Assembly: GCF_030369635.1 (NCBI RefSeq)
Contig: NZ_CP128474.1
Coordinates: 806,001 to 870,000 of the forward strand
Length of the DNA: 64,000 nucleotides
Direction of reading: 5' to 3'
Source of the DNA: Microbacterium arborescens
Lineage (GTDB): Bacteria > Actinomycetota > Actinomycetes > Actinomycetales > Microbacteriaceae
Position 1 is the stretch's first letter; each line of letters opens with the position of its first letter. Below, one piece after another: positions 34,272 through 41,904 of this stretch. The notes beneath the pieces are model-generated. The model ran no database searches, was not told the origin of the DNA, and saw nothing but the letters and a program-made list of their open reading frames with translations. The translations under genes and the position numbers were made by a program.

Positions 34272-34287
34272 TCATCCGATCGGATGA
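34272..34287. promoter_or_regulatory. TCATCCGATCGGATGA palindrome, copy 3
   Basis: A perfect 16-base palindrome identical in its arms to copy 2 and nearly so to copy 1. It lies in gene-free DNA; the nearest genes are tRNA-Met on the left and the leftward P450 on the right, whose stop is 170 bases away. Confidence 0.7.
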
Positions 34288-34316
34288 CGCCGGGCTCCTC
34301 TCGCGTCCCGGAAACC

Positions 34317-34351
34317 AGAACGCCCCGACATCCGAAGATGCGGGGCGTTCT
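34317..34351. terminator. terminator-like hairpin beyond the P450 gene
   Basis: AGAACGCCCCG pairs with CGGGGCGTTCT, and the loop itself contains CATC/GATG pairing, giving a stem of about 15 pairs. It lies 107 bases past the P450 stop and could terminate that transcript. Confidence 0.7.
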
Positions 34352-34457
34352 ACGATCCGGGGGGAAGATCGTCGACGTCATCGACGCTAGGGCTTCCCGG
34401 CCGGTCCGTCGAGTCGGCCGTTCGGGGGACACGGTCCTCGCACCTCGGTAGCGCGGG

Positions 34458-35774
34458 TCAGCGCCGATGGAACGGGCAGCCGCCACCGGCGCCCGTGGCG
34501 CGAACACGGCCCCCTGACGCGGGCTTGGTCGGCAGCCGGCGCGTGTTCACCTCGAGGCCGTCGCCGAGGATCGTGACGCCAGGATGGCTCAGCGCGGCGA
34601 TCGCCGTCGCGAGCCCCGCGATCGCGAGCTTCTCGCCGGGGCAGCGGTGGCCCGTGGCGACATCCGCGCCGCCGTGGGGGATGAAGGCGGGGAGTGCCTC
34701 GTAGTCGTCGACACCGATGAAGCGCTCGGGCGTGAACTCGCCGGCGCGCTCCCACGAGCGATCATCGAGGTTGGTCCCGAGGATGTCGAGCACGATGCGG
34801 CCGCCCGCCGCGACGCGCTGGCCGTCGAGCTCGATGTCGGCGACCGCGCGCGCGGGAAGCATCGGCACGAACGGGGCTGTTCGGCGGACTTCCTGGGCGA
34901 ACGCGACGGCGAGCGGGCCGCCGTCGAGCGTCTCGCGCTCGGCCGTTTCCGCGGCGATGCGCTGGCGCCATTCGGGACGATCGTGCAGTTCCTTCGCGGC
35001 GAAAGCCACGAACCGTGCAACCGCGATCATCGGGCGCATGCTGTTCTGCAGCTCGATGCCGGCCAGCCGGGCCGGGAGAAGCACGCCGGCACGGTCGCGG
35101 TGCCAGGCCCACGCGTCCAGGGCGGTGCCGGGCTCGGAATCGAGATCGCCGTCGCGCACCGCCTCGATGAGGTGCTGGGCGTGACGGTCCGACCAGCGGC
35201 GATTCACCCAGGCGAGGAGGTACTCGGGGGAGTACGGAACGCCGAAACCGTCGACGATCTGCGCGAGCCGGGCCGCCCATCGTGTCTTCGCCGCGGGGGT
35301 TCCCGGAAGCCCCGCCCACTGCATGACGGCTCGCCCGAAGGCGCCCACCGCCGCGTCGTAGGCAGAGCGATCACCGCCGGCGACCCACTCGTCGATTTCG
35401 CTCCGCCACTGCGCGACCAGGTGAGGTCGGAGCCGCTCCACCTGCTCGTCCTCGTAAGCGACGTCGAGGAACGTCGCCTTGCGGTGGCGGTGGTCCTGCC
35501 CGTCGAGGCTGTGCACAGACCCGTGTCCGAACAGTGTCTCCTGAACGATGCCCGGCATCGCACCGTGACGGTGAACGCGGTCTTCGTCGTAGAACACCTC
35601 GACACCCTCCGCACCCCGGACGAAGATGGCGGGATCGCCGAGCAGACCCATGGGGGCCGAGCGTGCGCCGGCTCGTACCCGCTTCCAGATGCGTTCGCCG
35701 AACCCGTACCCGCGCAGCAGCAGCTGCGGAGAGTCGTCGGTCAGCGTGCGTGCAGCGGCGGTGATCGAAGACAT
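34458..35774 (-). CDS. cytochrome P450, CYP152-like fatty acid peroxygenase
   Basis: A 438-residue haem protein. The haem-binding Cys is in HGGADVATGHRCPGEKLAIA. The I helix reads ELQNSMRPMIAVARFVAF: an Arg-Pro pair stands where ordinary P450s have the acid-alcohol pair, as in the CYP152 enzymes P450-BSbeta, P450-SPalpha and OleT. Those enzymes use hydrogen peroxide directly to hydroxylate or decarboxylate fatty acids, with the substrate carboxylate bound by this Arg. The segment FGHGSVHSLDGQDHRHRK also fits. ATG 35774 is placed five bases after GGAG; ATG 35777 is the alternative. The open frame extends to 36080 but without homology. Confidence 0.9.
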   Translation of the reverse strand: MSSITAAARTLTDDSPQLLLRGYGFGERIWKRVRAGARSAPMGLLGDPAIFVRGAEGVEVFYDEDRVHRHGAMPGIVQETLFGHGSVHSLDGQDHRHRKATFLDVAYEDEQVERLRPHLVAQWRSEIDEWVAGGDRSAYDAAVGAFGRAVMQWAGLPGTPAAKTRWAARLAQIVDGFGVPYSPEYLLAWVNRRWSDRHAQHLIEAVRDGDLDSEPGTALDAWAWHRDRAGVLLPARLAGIELQNSMRPMIAVARFVAFAAKELHDRPEWRQRIAAETAERETLDGGPLAVAFAQEVRRTAPFVPMLPARAVADIELDGQRVAAGGRIVLDILGTNLDDRSWERAGEFTPERFIGVDDYEALPAFIPHGGADVATGHRCPGEKLAIAGLATAIAALSHPGVTILGDGLEVNTRRLPTKPASGGRVRATGAGGGCPFHRR

Positions 35775-35839
35775 CATGACTCCACGCTCACACCTCGGCG
35801 CCGACGAGCCGAGGGGGAGGCGGATCATGCCGACGTGTG

Positions 35840-36760
35840 CTACCCCGCCGCGCCGGACTCGAGCCGTCGAGCGGCGCGGCGCAGCACCGCCGATTCGATG
35901 AGCAGCACACCGCCCACAGCGGCCGCGCCCAGCACGACGAGGAGCAGCACCGGCACGGCATCCGGTCCGGGAGGCTGAACCGCGCCATCCTCCTGCCACG
36001 GCCACAGGGCGCGGAGCGAGCCGACCATCAGGCCGGTCATCATCGCCAGCATGACGCGCCGTCGGTGGACCAGCAGCCACTGCAGCACCGAGACGAAGAG
36101 GCCGAGTCCGACCATCGCGCCGAGGATGAAGACGCCCAGATAGACCAGATCACGCTCGTTCACCGCGGCCAGGGTGGGCGCGTACATGCCGACGGCCAGC
36201 AGGATGAACGAGCCCGAGACGCCGGGCACGACCAATGCGCACACGGCGAACGCCGCCGCGAGCGCGACAACGGGAAGGGGCGGCTCGAGCGGATCGATCT
36301 GGGGGAGGCTCGTGAGGGCGAACCCCGCGATCGATCCGACGACGGCGACCGCGTACTCGCGCATCCGCCAGCGCCCGCCGACCATACGGATCGGAACGAC
36401 GAGCGACGCCAGGATGAGGCCGGCGAAGAGCGCCCGCGATGCGACGGGCTCGGCTTCGATGAGAGGAGCGAGGATCGCGGACGCCGCGAGGACCGCTGCG
36501 ATCATGCCGAACCCGACGGGGAGGACGACCGACCAGCGCACGGCGGCGAACTCCGCCCGGGCGCGGGCGAGGCCCCGGCCGCGCGCACCGTCGGCGACGA
36601 AGCGAGCCACACCTCGGGCGAGGTGGCCGGCCGAATCGATGAGCGTCTCGTAGACCCCGACGATGAGTGCGACGGTGCCGCCGCTGACACCGGGGATGAT
36701 CTCGACCGTGCCGATCAGAGCGCCGCGACCGGCATCCAAGAGCATTCGGGCGACGGGCAT
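35840..36760 (-). CDS. DUF368 (PopT-type) undecaprenyl phosphate translocase-like membrane protein
   Basis: A 306-residue polytopic protein of the DUF368 family. The two family motifs are present as an inverted pair: GTVEIIPGVSGGTVALIVG near the N-terminus and CALVVPGVSGSFILLAVGMY in the second half. DUF368 proteins (PopT) were shown to help return undecaprenyl phosphate across the membrane for peptidoglycan synthesis. ATG 36760 follows GGAGGTC and fits the family start; the long upstream part of the open frame is antisense to the next genes. The P450 gene follows 65 bases downstream on the same strand and may share its transcript. Confidence 0.9.
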   Translation of the reverse strand: MPVARMLLDAGRGALIGTVEIIPGVSGGTVALIVGVYETLIDSAGHLARGVARFVADGARGRGLARARAEFAAVRWSVVLPVGFGMIAAVLAASAILAPLIEAEPVASRALFAGLILASLVVPIRMVGGRWRMREYAVAVVGSIAGFALTSLPQIDPLEPPLPVVALAAAFAVCALVVPGVSGSFILLAVGMYAPTLAAVNERDLVYLGVFILGAMVGLGLFVSVLQWLLVHRRRVMLAMMTGLMVGSLRALWPWQEDGAVQPPGPDAVPVLLLVVLGAAAVGGVLLIESAVLRRAARRLESGAAG

Positions 36761-36902
36761 GGGCGACCTCCGAGAGAACGACGACGGAGCGTTCCAGGCT
36801 ACCCGTGACCGCCTGAGCGACCTGTGGCAGGCCCCGTTACCGCGCGTCCGGGCCCGGTGCAAGTGGCTCGACGGATTCATCGGCCCCGCGCATCGTGGAG
36901 TC

Positions 36903-37262
36903 ATGTCCAACGCATTCAACGACGACCTCGCCCGCCCCGCCGCAGCCGAGGACGCCGGCATCCAGCCGCTGCGCGACGGCGATGCGACCAGCGTGGCCGA
37001 CCCCGATCTCGACCCCGCCCAGCGCGAGTGGGACCGTACGGAGGCGATCGACGAGGCGCTCGACGCCGGTGTCGACCCCGCCGAGCTCGACACGGCCACC
37101 GCGACGAGCGACGACCCCGCGCACATCCCGTCGGAAGACGACGAGATCCCGGCCGAAGACCTGCCGTCCGCGTACGAGCAGCCGGAGACCCAGGGAGAGG
37201 ACCCGGTCATCGCCGAACTCGGCGAGGACGGCGAGGGCGACATCGACGACGAGGGCATGTGA
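36903..37262 (+). CDS. small acidic disordered protein
   Basis: A 119-residue protein with a very high Asp/Glu content and no hydrophobic core (for example PAELDTATATSDDPAHIPSE and IAELGEDGEGDIDDEGM). It is probably intrinsically disordered. The stop overlaps the GTG start of the GH15 gene (37259), so the two are translated together. Similar acidic proteins occur in related actinobacteria, but I know of no function. Confidence 0.75.
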   Translation: MSNAFNDDLARPAAAEDAGIQPLRDGDATSVADPDLDPAQREWDRTEAIDEALDAGVDPAELDTATATSDDPAHIPSEDDEIPAEDLPSAYEQPETQGEDPVIAELGEDGEGDIDDEGM

Positions 37263-39049
37263 CCGCCGGTATCGAGTCGTACGCGCCGATCGGCGACGGC
37301 CGCACCGTGGCACTGATCGGCCTGGACGGCAGCGTCGACTGGCTGCCGCTTCCCGACCTCACCTCGACGCCCGTCTTCGCGCGCCTGCTCGACAGTGAGA
37401 CGGGCGGATGCCTCGAACTCGCCCCTACGGAGGACTACGAGACCACGCGTCGATACGTCCCCGACACGAACGTCCTGGAGACGACCTTCACCACCGCTCG
37501 CGGGTCCGTCACGGTCACCGACGCGATGGTGTCGGGCGTCGCGGGACGCATGCCGTGGGCGGAGCTCGCTCGCCGCATCGACGGCCTCGACGGCACGGTG
37601 CCCATGGCCTGGCGCATCCATCCCGGAACATCGCTTCGCACGGCATCGCCCTGGATCGAGCGCACCCAGCACGGCGACGTGATCCGCAGCGGCAAGACCG
37701 CCCTCGTCGTGGTGGGCTTCGAGCACGGTCCGGATGCCCCCGATCCCGACGGTACGAGCGGCCCCCGCCTGACCGGGTCGTTCACCGCCTCGGCCGGTTC
37801 GCGCCACCTCATCGCGCTTGCCGCGACGCACGACGAGCCCCTGCACCTCCCCGACCCGCGCAACGTCGACGTCGGCATCGACCGCACGATCGAGAACTGG
37901 CGTCACTGGTCCGAGGTCTTCTCCTACGAAGGGCCGTGGCAGGAACGCATCCAGCGCAGCGCGCTCGCCCTCAAGCTCCTCATCTTCAGCCCCACGGGAG
38001 CGATCGCCGCCGCTGCGACCACCTCTCTGCCCGAGAACCCCGCGGGCGGCAAGAACTGGGATTACCGCTACGCCTGGGTGCGCGACCTCGCCTACACCGC
38101 GCACGCGCTCGTGCGCTTCGGGCTCCGCGAAGAGACGCACGCTGCGCTGTCATGGATGCTGCGCACGATCCGCGATCACGGCCCCGAGCTGCACGTCATG
38201 TACACGCTGAACGGCGAGCTCGTGCCCGACGCTCGCGAGTACCCCGTGCCCGGCTGGCAGGGCAACCAGCCCGTCGTGACCGGCAACCCGGCGCGCGAGC
38301 AGCTCCAGCTCGGCGTCTACGGCGACCTCATGGCCATCTGCCGCACGTATGTCGACGCGGGCAACGTGCTCGACATCGGAACGGCACGGATGCTGGCGGG
38401 CGTCGCCGATCGCACCTGCGATCTGTGGCGCAACCCCGACTCGGGCATGTGGGAGCTGCCGGAAGAGCGGCACTACACCTCGTCGAAGATGGGCTGCTGG
38501 AAGGCCCTCGACGACGCCGTCGCGCTCGCCGAGAGCGGCGCGATTCCCGGGAGCGCCGAGCGGTGGAAGGCGGAGCGCGAGCGCATCCGGCTCTGGATCG
38601 ACGAGAACTGCTGGTCCGAGGCCAAGTCGGCATACGTCTTCTACGCCGGGTCCGACGAGCTCGACGCCTCCGTGCTGCTGCACGCGCCCACCGGCTTCGA
38701 CCGGGGCGAACGGATGTCGACGACGATCGACGCCCTCACCGACGAACTGGGAGCCGGGCCGCTGCTGTACCGCTACAGCGGGGTCTCCGAAGAGGAGAAG
38801 ACGTTCGTCGCCTGCGCGTTCTGGCGCGCCGAGGCACTCGCGTGCGTCGGCAGGCACGACGAGGCGCTCGATCTCGTCGACCGGCTCGTCGCCCTGGCGA
38901 ACGACGTGGGCATCTATGCCGAGATGATCGACGCCGACGACGGCACAGCGTGGGGGAACACCCCGCAGGCCCTCAGTCACCTCGCGTTCATCGCGACCGT
39001 GCTCACCATTCGCGACGTCGTCCCCGAGGAGGCCCTCCGTGGCCGATGA
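37259..39049 (+). CDS. glycoside hydrolase family 15 protein (trehalase/glucoamylase-like)
   Basis: A 596-residue protein with the GH15 arrangement. The N-terminal beta-sandwich begins IESYAPIGDGRTVALIGLDG and contains the DGSVDWLPLP signature. The (alpha/alpha)6 barrel follows with NWDYRYAWVRDLAYTAHAL, GWQGNQPV, QLGVYGDLM, and the late EEKTFVACAFWRAEAL with its likely catalytic Glu. There is no signal peptide, so it is cytoplasmic, like the mycobacterial GH15 trehalases. Trehalose would fit the LpqY-like importer also in this window. It overlaps the SMP-30-like gene by 11 bases. Confidence 0.9.
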   Translation: MTAGIESYAPIGDGRTVALIGLDGSVDWLPLPDLTSTPVFARLLDSETGGCLELAPTEDYETTRRYVPDTNVLETTFTTARGSVTVTDAMVSGVAGRMPWAELARRIDGLDGTVPMAWRIHPGTSLRTASPWIERTQHGDVIRSGKTALVVVGFEHGPDAPDPDGTSGPRLTGSFTASAGSRHLIALAATHDEPLHLPDPRNVDVGIDRTIENWRHWSEVFSYEGPWQERIQRSALALKLLIFSPTGAIAAAATTSLPENPAGGKNWDYRYAWVRDLAYTAHALVRFGLREETHAALSWMLRTIRDHGPELHVMYTLNGELVPDAREYPVPGWQGNQPVVTGNPAREQLQLGVYGDLMAICRTYVDAGNVLDIGTARMLAGVADRTCDLWRNPDSGMWELPEERHYTSSKMGCWKALDDAVALAESGAIPGSAERWKAERERIRLWIDENCWSEAKSAYVFYAGSDELDASVLLHAPTGFDRGERMSTTIDALTDELGAGPLLYRYSGVSEEEKTFVACAFWRAEALACVGRHDEALDLVDRLVALANDVGIYAEMIDADDGTAWGNTPQALSHLAFIATVLTIRDVVPEEALRGR

Positions 39050-39923
39050 GATCGAGGTCTTCCGCAACACGCGTGCCGTGCTCGTCGAGAGCATCTGGTG
39101 GGATGACCGCACCGACGAAGTCGTGTGGGTCGACATCACGGCCGGCCTTCTGCATCGCGGCCCCCTCGACGGCGCCGTCGACGGCAGCGACGACCGGGTC
39201 GTCGAGCTGCCGCCGCCGTTGTCCGCCGTGCAGCCGGCTGCCGGAGGCGGGTACGTCGCCGCGCTGAAGGACCGCGTCGTCCTGCTCGACGCGGACGGCC
39301 GCATCGAGCGCGATCTCGCGGCGCTGCGCCACCGTCACGACGGGATGCGTCTGAACGAGGGCAAGGTCGACCCCTTCGGCCGCTTCGTCGTCGGTGCCAT
39401 GGAGCTCACGAGCGACGATCCCGATGCGACGCTCTGGTCGGTCGAACCCGACGGCGGCGTCCGCGTGCTCGGCGGCGGGTACGGCGTCGCCAACGGCTTC
39501 GAGTGGTCCGACGACGGCCGCACGATGTACGTCACCGACACCGCGACCTCGACGGTCTACCGCGCGGCATACGGATCGGAGGGCGAGCTCGGCGAACTCG
39601 AGCCCTTCCTCGTCGGGCGGGCGAGCGACGGACTGACTCTGGCGACGGACGGCTCGTTCTTCAACGGCCTGTACGGCGAGGGGACAGTGGCCCGCTGGAG
39701 CGCCGACGGCGACGTCGTCGCGGAGATCGCGATGCCCTCACCGAACATCACCTCGGTGGCGTTCGCCGGGCCCGACCTCGACGTGCTCCTCGTCGGGTCG
39801 GCGCGAGAGAACCTCACCGAGGAGCAGTTGCAGCGGCATCCCCTCTCGGGCGGGATCTTCCGGCTCGCACCGGGAGCGACCGGCCGCCGCATCCACACGT
39901 TCGGGTCCTCGTCGATCGACTGA
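39039..39923 (+). CDS. SMP-30/gluconolactonase family protein
   Basis: A 294-residue six-bladed beta-propeller lactonase-like protein. Typical segments are VLVESIWWDDRTDEVVWVD (metal-binding Glu), MRLNEGKVDPFGRFVVGAM (metal and substrate contacts), GVANGFEWSDDGRTMYVTDT and ASDGLTLATDGSFF. Family members hydrolyse sugar lactones with a divalent metal. It overlaps the GH15 gene, so both probably act on the same carbohydrate route, for example a glucose released by GH15 and oxidised to a lactone, but no dehydrogenase specific for that is adjacent. Confidence 0.88.
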   Translation: MADEIEVFRNTRAVLVESIWWDDRTDEVVWVDITAGLLHRGPLDGAVDGSDDRVVELPPPLSAVQPAAGGGYVAALKDRVVLLDADGRIERDLAALRHRHDGMRLNEGKVDPFGRFVVGAMELTSDDPDATLWSVEPDGGVRVLGGGYGVANGFEWSDDGRTMYVTDTATSTVYRAAYGSEGELGELEPFLVGRASDGLTLATDGSFFNGLYGEGTVARWSADGDVVAEIAMPSPNITSVAFAGPDLDVLLVGSARENLTEEQLQRHPLSGGIFRLAPGATGRRIHTFGSSSID

Positions 39924-39976
39924 TCGACGGTTTCGCCAGACGACCACCCCTAGGAAGACCGATGGAAGGAGACACC

Positions 39977-40873
39977 ATGTCCCGTGACCAGTACACCTTC
40001 GTCAACCCCGCCGAGCTGTACGCGGACATCGAGCCCGAGAAGCAGCACATGGATGAGCCGGGCCTCGACGCCGACCTGACGCCGAAGGCCGACCTCGGCG
40101 AGGAGAGCTACCGCGGCAGCGGCCGCCTCGCCGGGCGCAAGGCGCTCATCACGGGCGGCGACTCGGGGATCGGCGCGGCGACCGCCATCGCCTTCGCCCG
40201 CGAGGGAGCCGACGTGGCCATCTCGTACCTCCCCGAGGAGGAAGAGGACGCCCAGCGCATCGCCGGGATCCTGAAGGATGCCGGTGTGACCGTCGCGCAG
40301 CTCCCGGGCGACCTGCGCGATCCGGAGTACTGCCGCTCGCTCGTCGCCGACACCGTCTCGGCACTCGGCGGAATCGACATCCTCGTCAACAACGGCGGCA
40401 AGCAGATCTTCCAGTACGAGCTGGCCGATCTGACCGACGAGCAGTTCGACGACACCTTCAAGACCAACGTCTACGCGATGTTCTGGATCACGAAGGCCGC
40501 GCTCCCGCACCTGCCGGCCGGCGCCTCGATCATCAACACCACGTCGATCCAGGCCTACTCGCCGTCGGAGACGCTCGTGGACTACGCCTCGACGAAGGCG
40601 ACGATCAACACGTTCACCAAGGCCCTCGCCCAGCAGCTCGCACCGAAGGGCATCCGCGTGAACGCGGTCGCACCCGGCCCGATCTGGACGCCGCTGCAGC
40701 CGAGCGACGGCCAGCCGCAGGAGAAGATCGACAGCTTCGGCGAGGAGACGCCGCTCGGGCGCATGGGCCAGCCTGCCGAGCTCGCTCCCGCTTACGTGTT
40801 CCTCGCGTCCGCGGAGTCGAGCTATGTGGCGGGGGAGACCCTCAACGTCAACGGCGGCATGCCCACGCCCTGA
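39977..40873 (+). CDS. short-chain dehydrogenase/reductase, YghA/GsiB-like
   Basis: A 298-residue SDR with the long N-terminal extension (about 45 residues) seen in the YghA/YdaD general-stress group. The cofactor motif is ALITGGDSGIGAATAIAFA, NNGG follows strand 4, and the catalytic Ser, Tyr and Lys are in IINTTSIQAYSPSETLVDYA and STKATINT. The C-terminal VNAVAPGPIWTPL is standard. The acidic residues after strand 2 (SYLPEEEEDAQR) do not settle whether NAD or NADP is used. ATG 39977 follows GGAAGGAGA. Confidence 0.92.
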   Translation: MSRDQYTFVNPAELYADIEPEKQHMDEPGLDADLTPKADLGEESYRGSGRLAGRKALITGGDSGIGAATAIAFAREGADVAISYLPEEEEDAQRIAGILKDAGVTVAQLPGDLRDPEYCRSLVADTVSALGGIDILVNNGGKQIFQYELADLTDEQFDDTFKTNVYAMFWITKAALPHLPAGASIINTTSIQAYSPSETLVDYASTKATINTFTKALAQQLAPKGIRVNAVAPGPIWTPLQPSDGQPQEKIDSFGEETPLGRMGQPAELAPAYVFLASAESSYVAGETLNVNGGMPTP

Positions 40874-40886
40874 CGTCGTCGCAAGG

Positions 40887-40923
40887 AAGTGCGCCGGTGG
40901 CCGCGGCTGCCGGCGCACTTCTT
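40887..40923 (+). terminator. terminator of the SDR gene
   Basis: AAGTGCGCCGG at 40887-40897 pairs with CCGGCGCACTT at 40910-40920, followed by CTT. It sits 14 bases after the SDR stop and isolates it from ohrR. Confidence 0.85.
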
Positions 40924-40930
40924 CCCGGTA

Positions 40931-40960
40931 TTGATTGTGCACAACCCAGTTGTGTACAGT
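40931..40960 (+). promoter_or_regulatory. ohrR promoter with overlapping OhrR operator
   Basis: TTGATT (40931-40936) and TACAGT (40955-40960) are spaced by 18 bases. Between and over them, GTGCACAAC and GTTGTGTAC (40938-40946 and 40950-40958) form an inverted repeat with one mismatch around CCA. A repressor bound there would block RNA polymerase. The predicted start site coincides with the ATG of ohrR at 40967. Confidence 0.75.
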
Positions 40961-40966
40961 GCAGAT

Positions 40967-41461
40967 ATGGAACCGACGCAGCACATGGTCTGCTTCTCGC
41001 TCTACGCCGCGTCGCGCGCGACGACGAAGGCGTACGCGGCCCTCCTCGAGCCGCACGGCCTGACCTACCCGCAGTACCTCGTGCTCGTGCTGCTGTGGAA
41101 CCGCGACGGGCGCAGCGTGCGCGACCTGGGCGAGGCGCTCGACCTCGATTCCGGCACGCTGTCGCCGCTCCTGCGCCGGATGACGCGCGACGGTCTCGTC
41201 GAGCGCGAGCGCGGTGGTGCCGACGAGCGTGTCGTGACCGTCTCGCTCACGCCCCGCGGCCGCGAGCTGCGCACCGAGCTCTCCCATGTCCCCGCCTGCA
41301 TCGCGGAGGGGATGGGTGTGACCGTCGACGGCGCCCGGCACCTGATCGCCGCCCTCACCGACCTGGCCGACGGCATGCGCGACGCCGCGGACGACCTGCG
41401 CGCGGCTCCCCGCGCCGCGAAGACCACCCCCCACAAGGAAATGAAGGAGGAGCACGCATGA
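40967..41461 (+). CDS. ohrR: MarR-family organic peroxide sensor OhrR
   Basis: A 164-residue MarR-type repressor. A single reactive Cys lies near the N-terminus (HMVCFSLYAASRA, residue 9), as in OhrR proteins where its oxidation by organic hydroperoxides releases DNA. The winged helix has VRDLGEALDLDSGTLSPLLRRM and LVERERGGADERVVTVSLT. A second Cys (VPACIAEG) lies near the C-terminus and could give a two-Cys mechanism. It overlaps ohr by four bases and is preceded by the operator-like repeat described separately. The open frame upstream to 40889 lies in the promoter. Confidence 0.92.
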   Translation: MEPTQHMVCFSLYAASRATTKAYAALLEPHGLTYPQYLVLVLLWNRDGRSVRDLGEALDLDSGTLSPLLRRMTRDGLVERERGGADERVVTVSLTPRGRELRTELSHVPACIAEGMGVTVDGARHLIAALTDLADGMRDAADDLRAAPRAAKTTPHKEMKEEHA

Positions 41462-41880
41462 GCGCTCTCTACACCGCCGAAGCACTCTCGACGGGCGCCG
41501 GCCGCAACGGACATGTCCGCAGCACGGACGGTCGCGTCGATCTCGAGATGGCCATCCCGAAGGAGATGGGCGGATCGGGCAACGGCTCGAACCCCGAGCA
41601 GCTGTTCGCCGCCGGTTACGCCGCCTGCTTCCACTCCGCCCTGCAGATGGTGGCGCGGTCCAAGAAGATCGACGTGACCGACTCCGCCGTCGGCGGTCAG
41701 GTGCAGATCCACCCGACGGATGCCGGCGGGTTCTCGCTCTCCGTCGTGCTCGAGGTCGTGCTGCCCGGTGTCGACCACGAGGTCGCTCAGGAGCTCGCCG
41801 ACGCCGCGCACCAGGTCTGCCCGTACTCGAACGCGACCCGCGGCAACATCCCCGTCGAGATCACGGTCTCGGAGGACTGA
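41458..41880 (+). CDS. ohr: organic hydroperoxide resistance protein Ohr
   Basis: A 140-residue thiol peroxidase that reduces organic and fatty acid hydroperoxides with lipoylated or dithiol partners. Both catalytic Cys are present: AACFHSALQM and HQVCPYSNATRGN. The dimer-forming N-terminal segment LYTAEALSTGAGRNGHV is typical. ATG 41458 overlaps the ohrR stop, so the sensor and enzyme form one operon. Confidence 0.96.
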   Translation: MSALYTAEALSTGAGRNGHVRSTDGRVDLEMAIPKEMGGSGNGSNPEQLFAAGYAACFHSALQMVARSKKIDVTDSAVGGQVQIHPTDAGGFSLSVVLEVVLPGVDHEVAQELADAAHQVCPYSNATRGNIPVEITVSED

Positions 41881-41904
41881 CCCCGGCGTCCCCGCGTCGA
41901 GTGC

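Larger units (their letters stand above)
33717..34457. other. 740-base gene-free region rich in repeats
   Basis: No convincing gene is present on either strand. In order it holds palindrome A2 (33861-33915), three tandem 18-base units (33956-34009), a strong hairpin (34008-34038), an AT-richer segment with CTTAAATATG (about 34206-34220), palindrome copy 3 (34272-34287) and a terminator-like hairpin (34317-34351). Open frames crossing it have Arg-rich compositions typical of out-of-frame reading. The relaxed composition around 34100-34260 may mark a decayed gene. Confidence 0.65.

Noticed and set aside
28149..34287. Reading the TCATCC palindromes only as transcription terminators
   Set aside because: Stems of seven pairs with a two-base centre are weak, no T runs follow copies 1 and 3, and copy 1 lies upstream of a gene. 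A protein-binding site fits better, though copy 2 may still help to end the leftward transcript.
34061..34507. A 148-residue leftward open frame in the gene-free patch
   Set aside because: It overlaps the P450 3' end, has an out-of-frame composition rich in Arg, Thr and Pro, lacks a ribosome-binding site and crosses the hairpin and palindrome.
34458..36080. The longer 540-residue form of the P450
   Set aside because: The extra N-terminal part is low-complexity Arg/Gly sequence that overlaps the upstream DUF368 gene in another frame.
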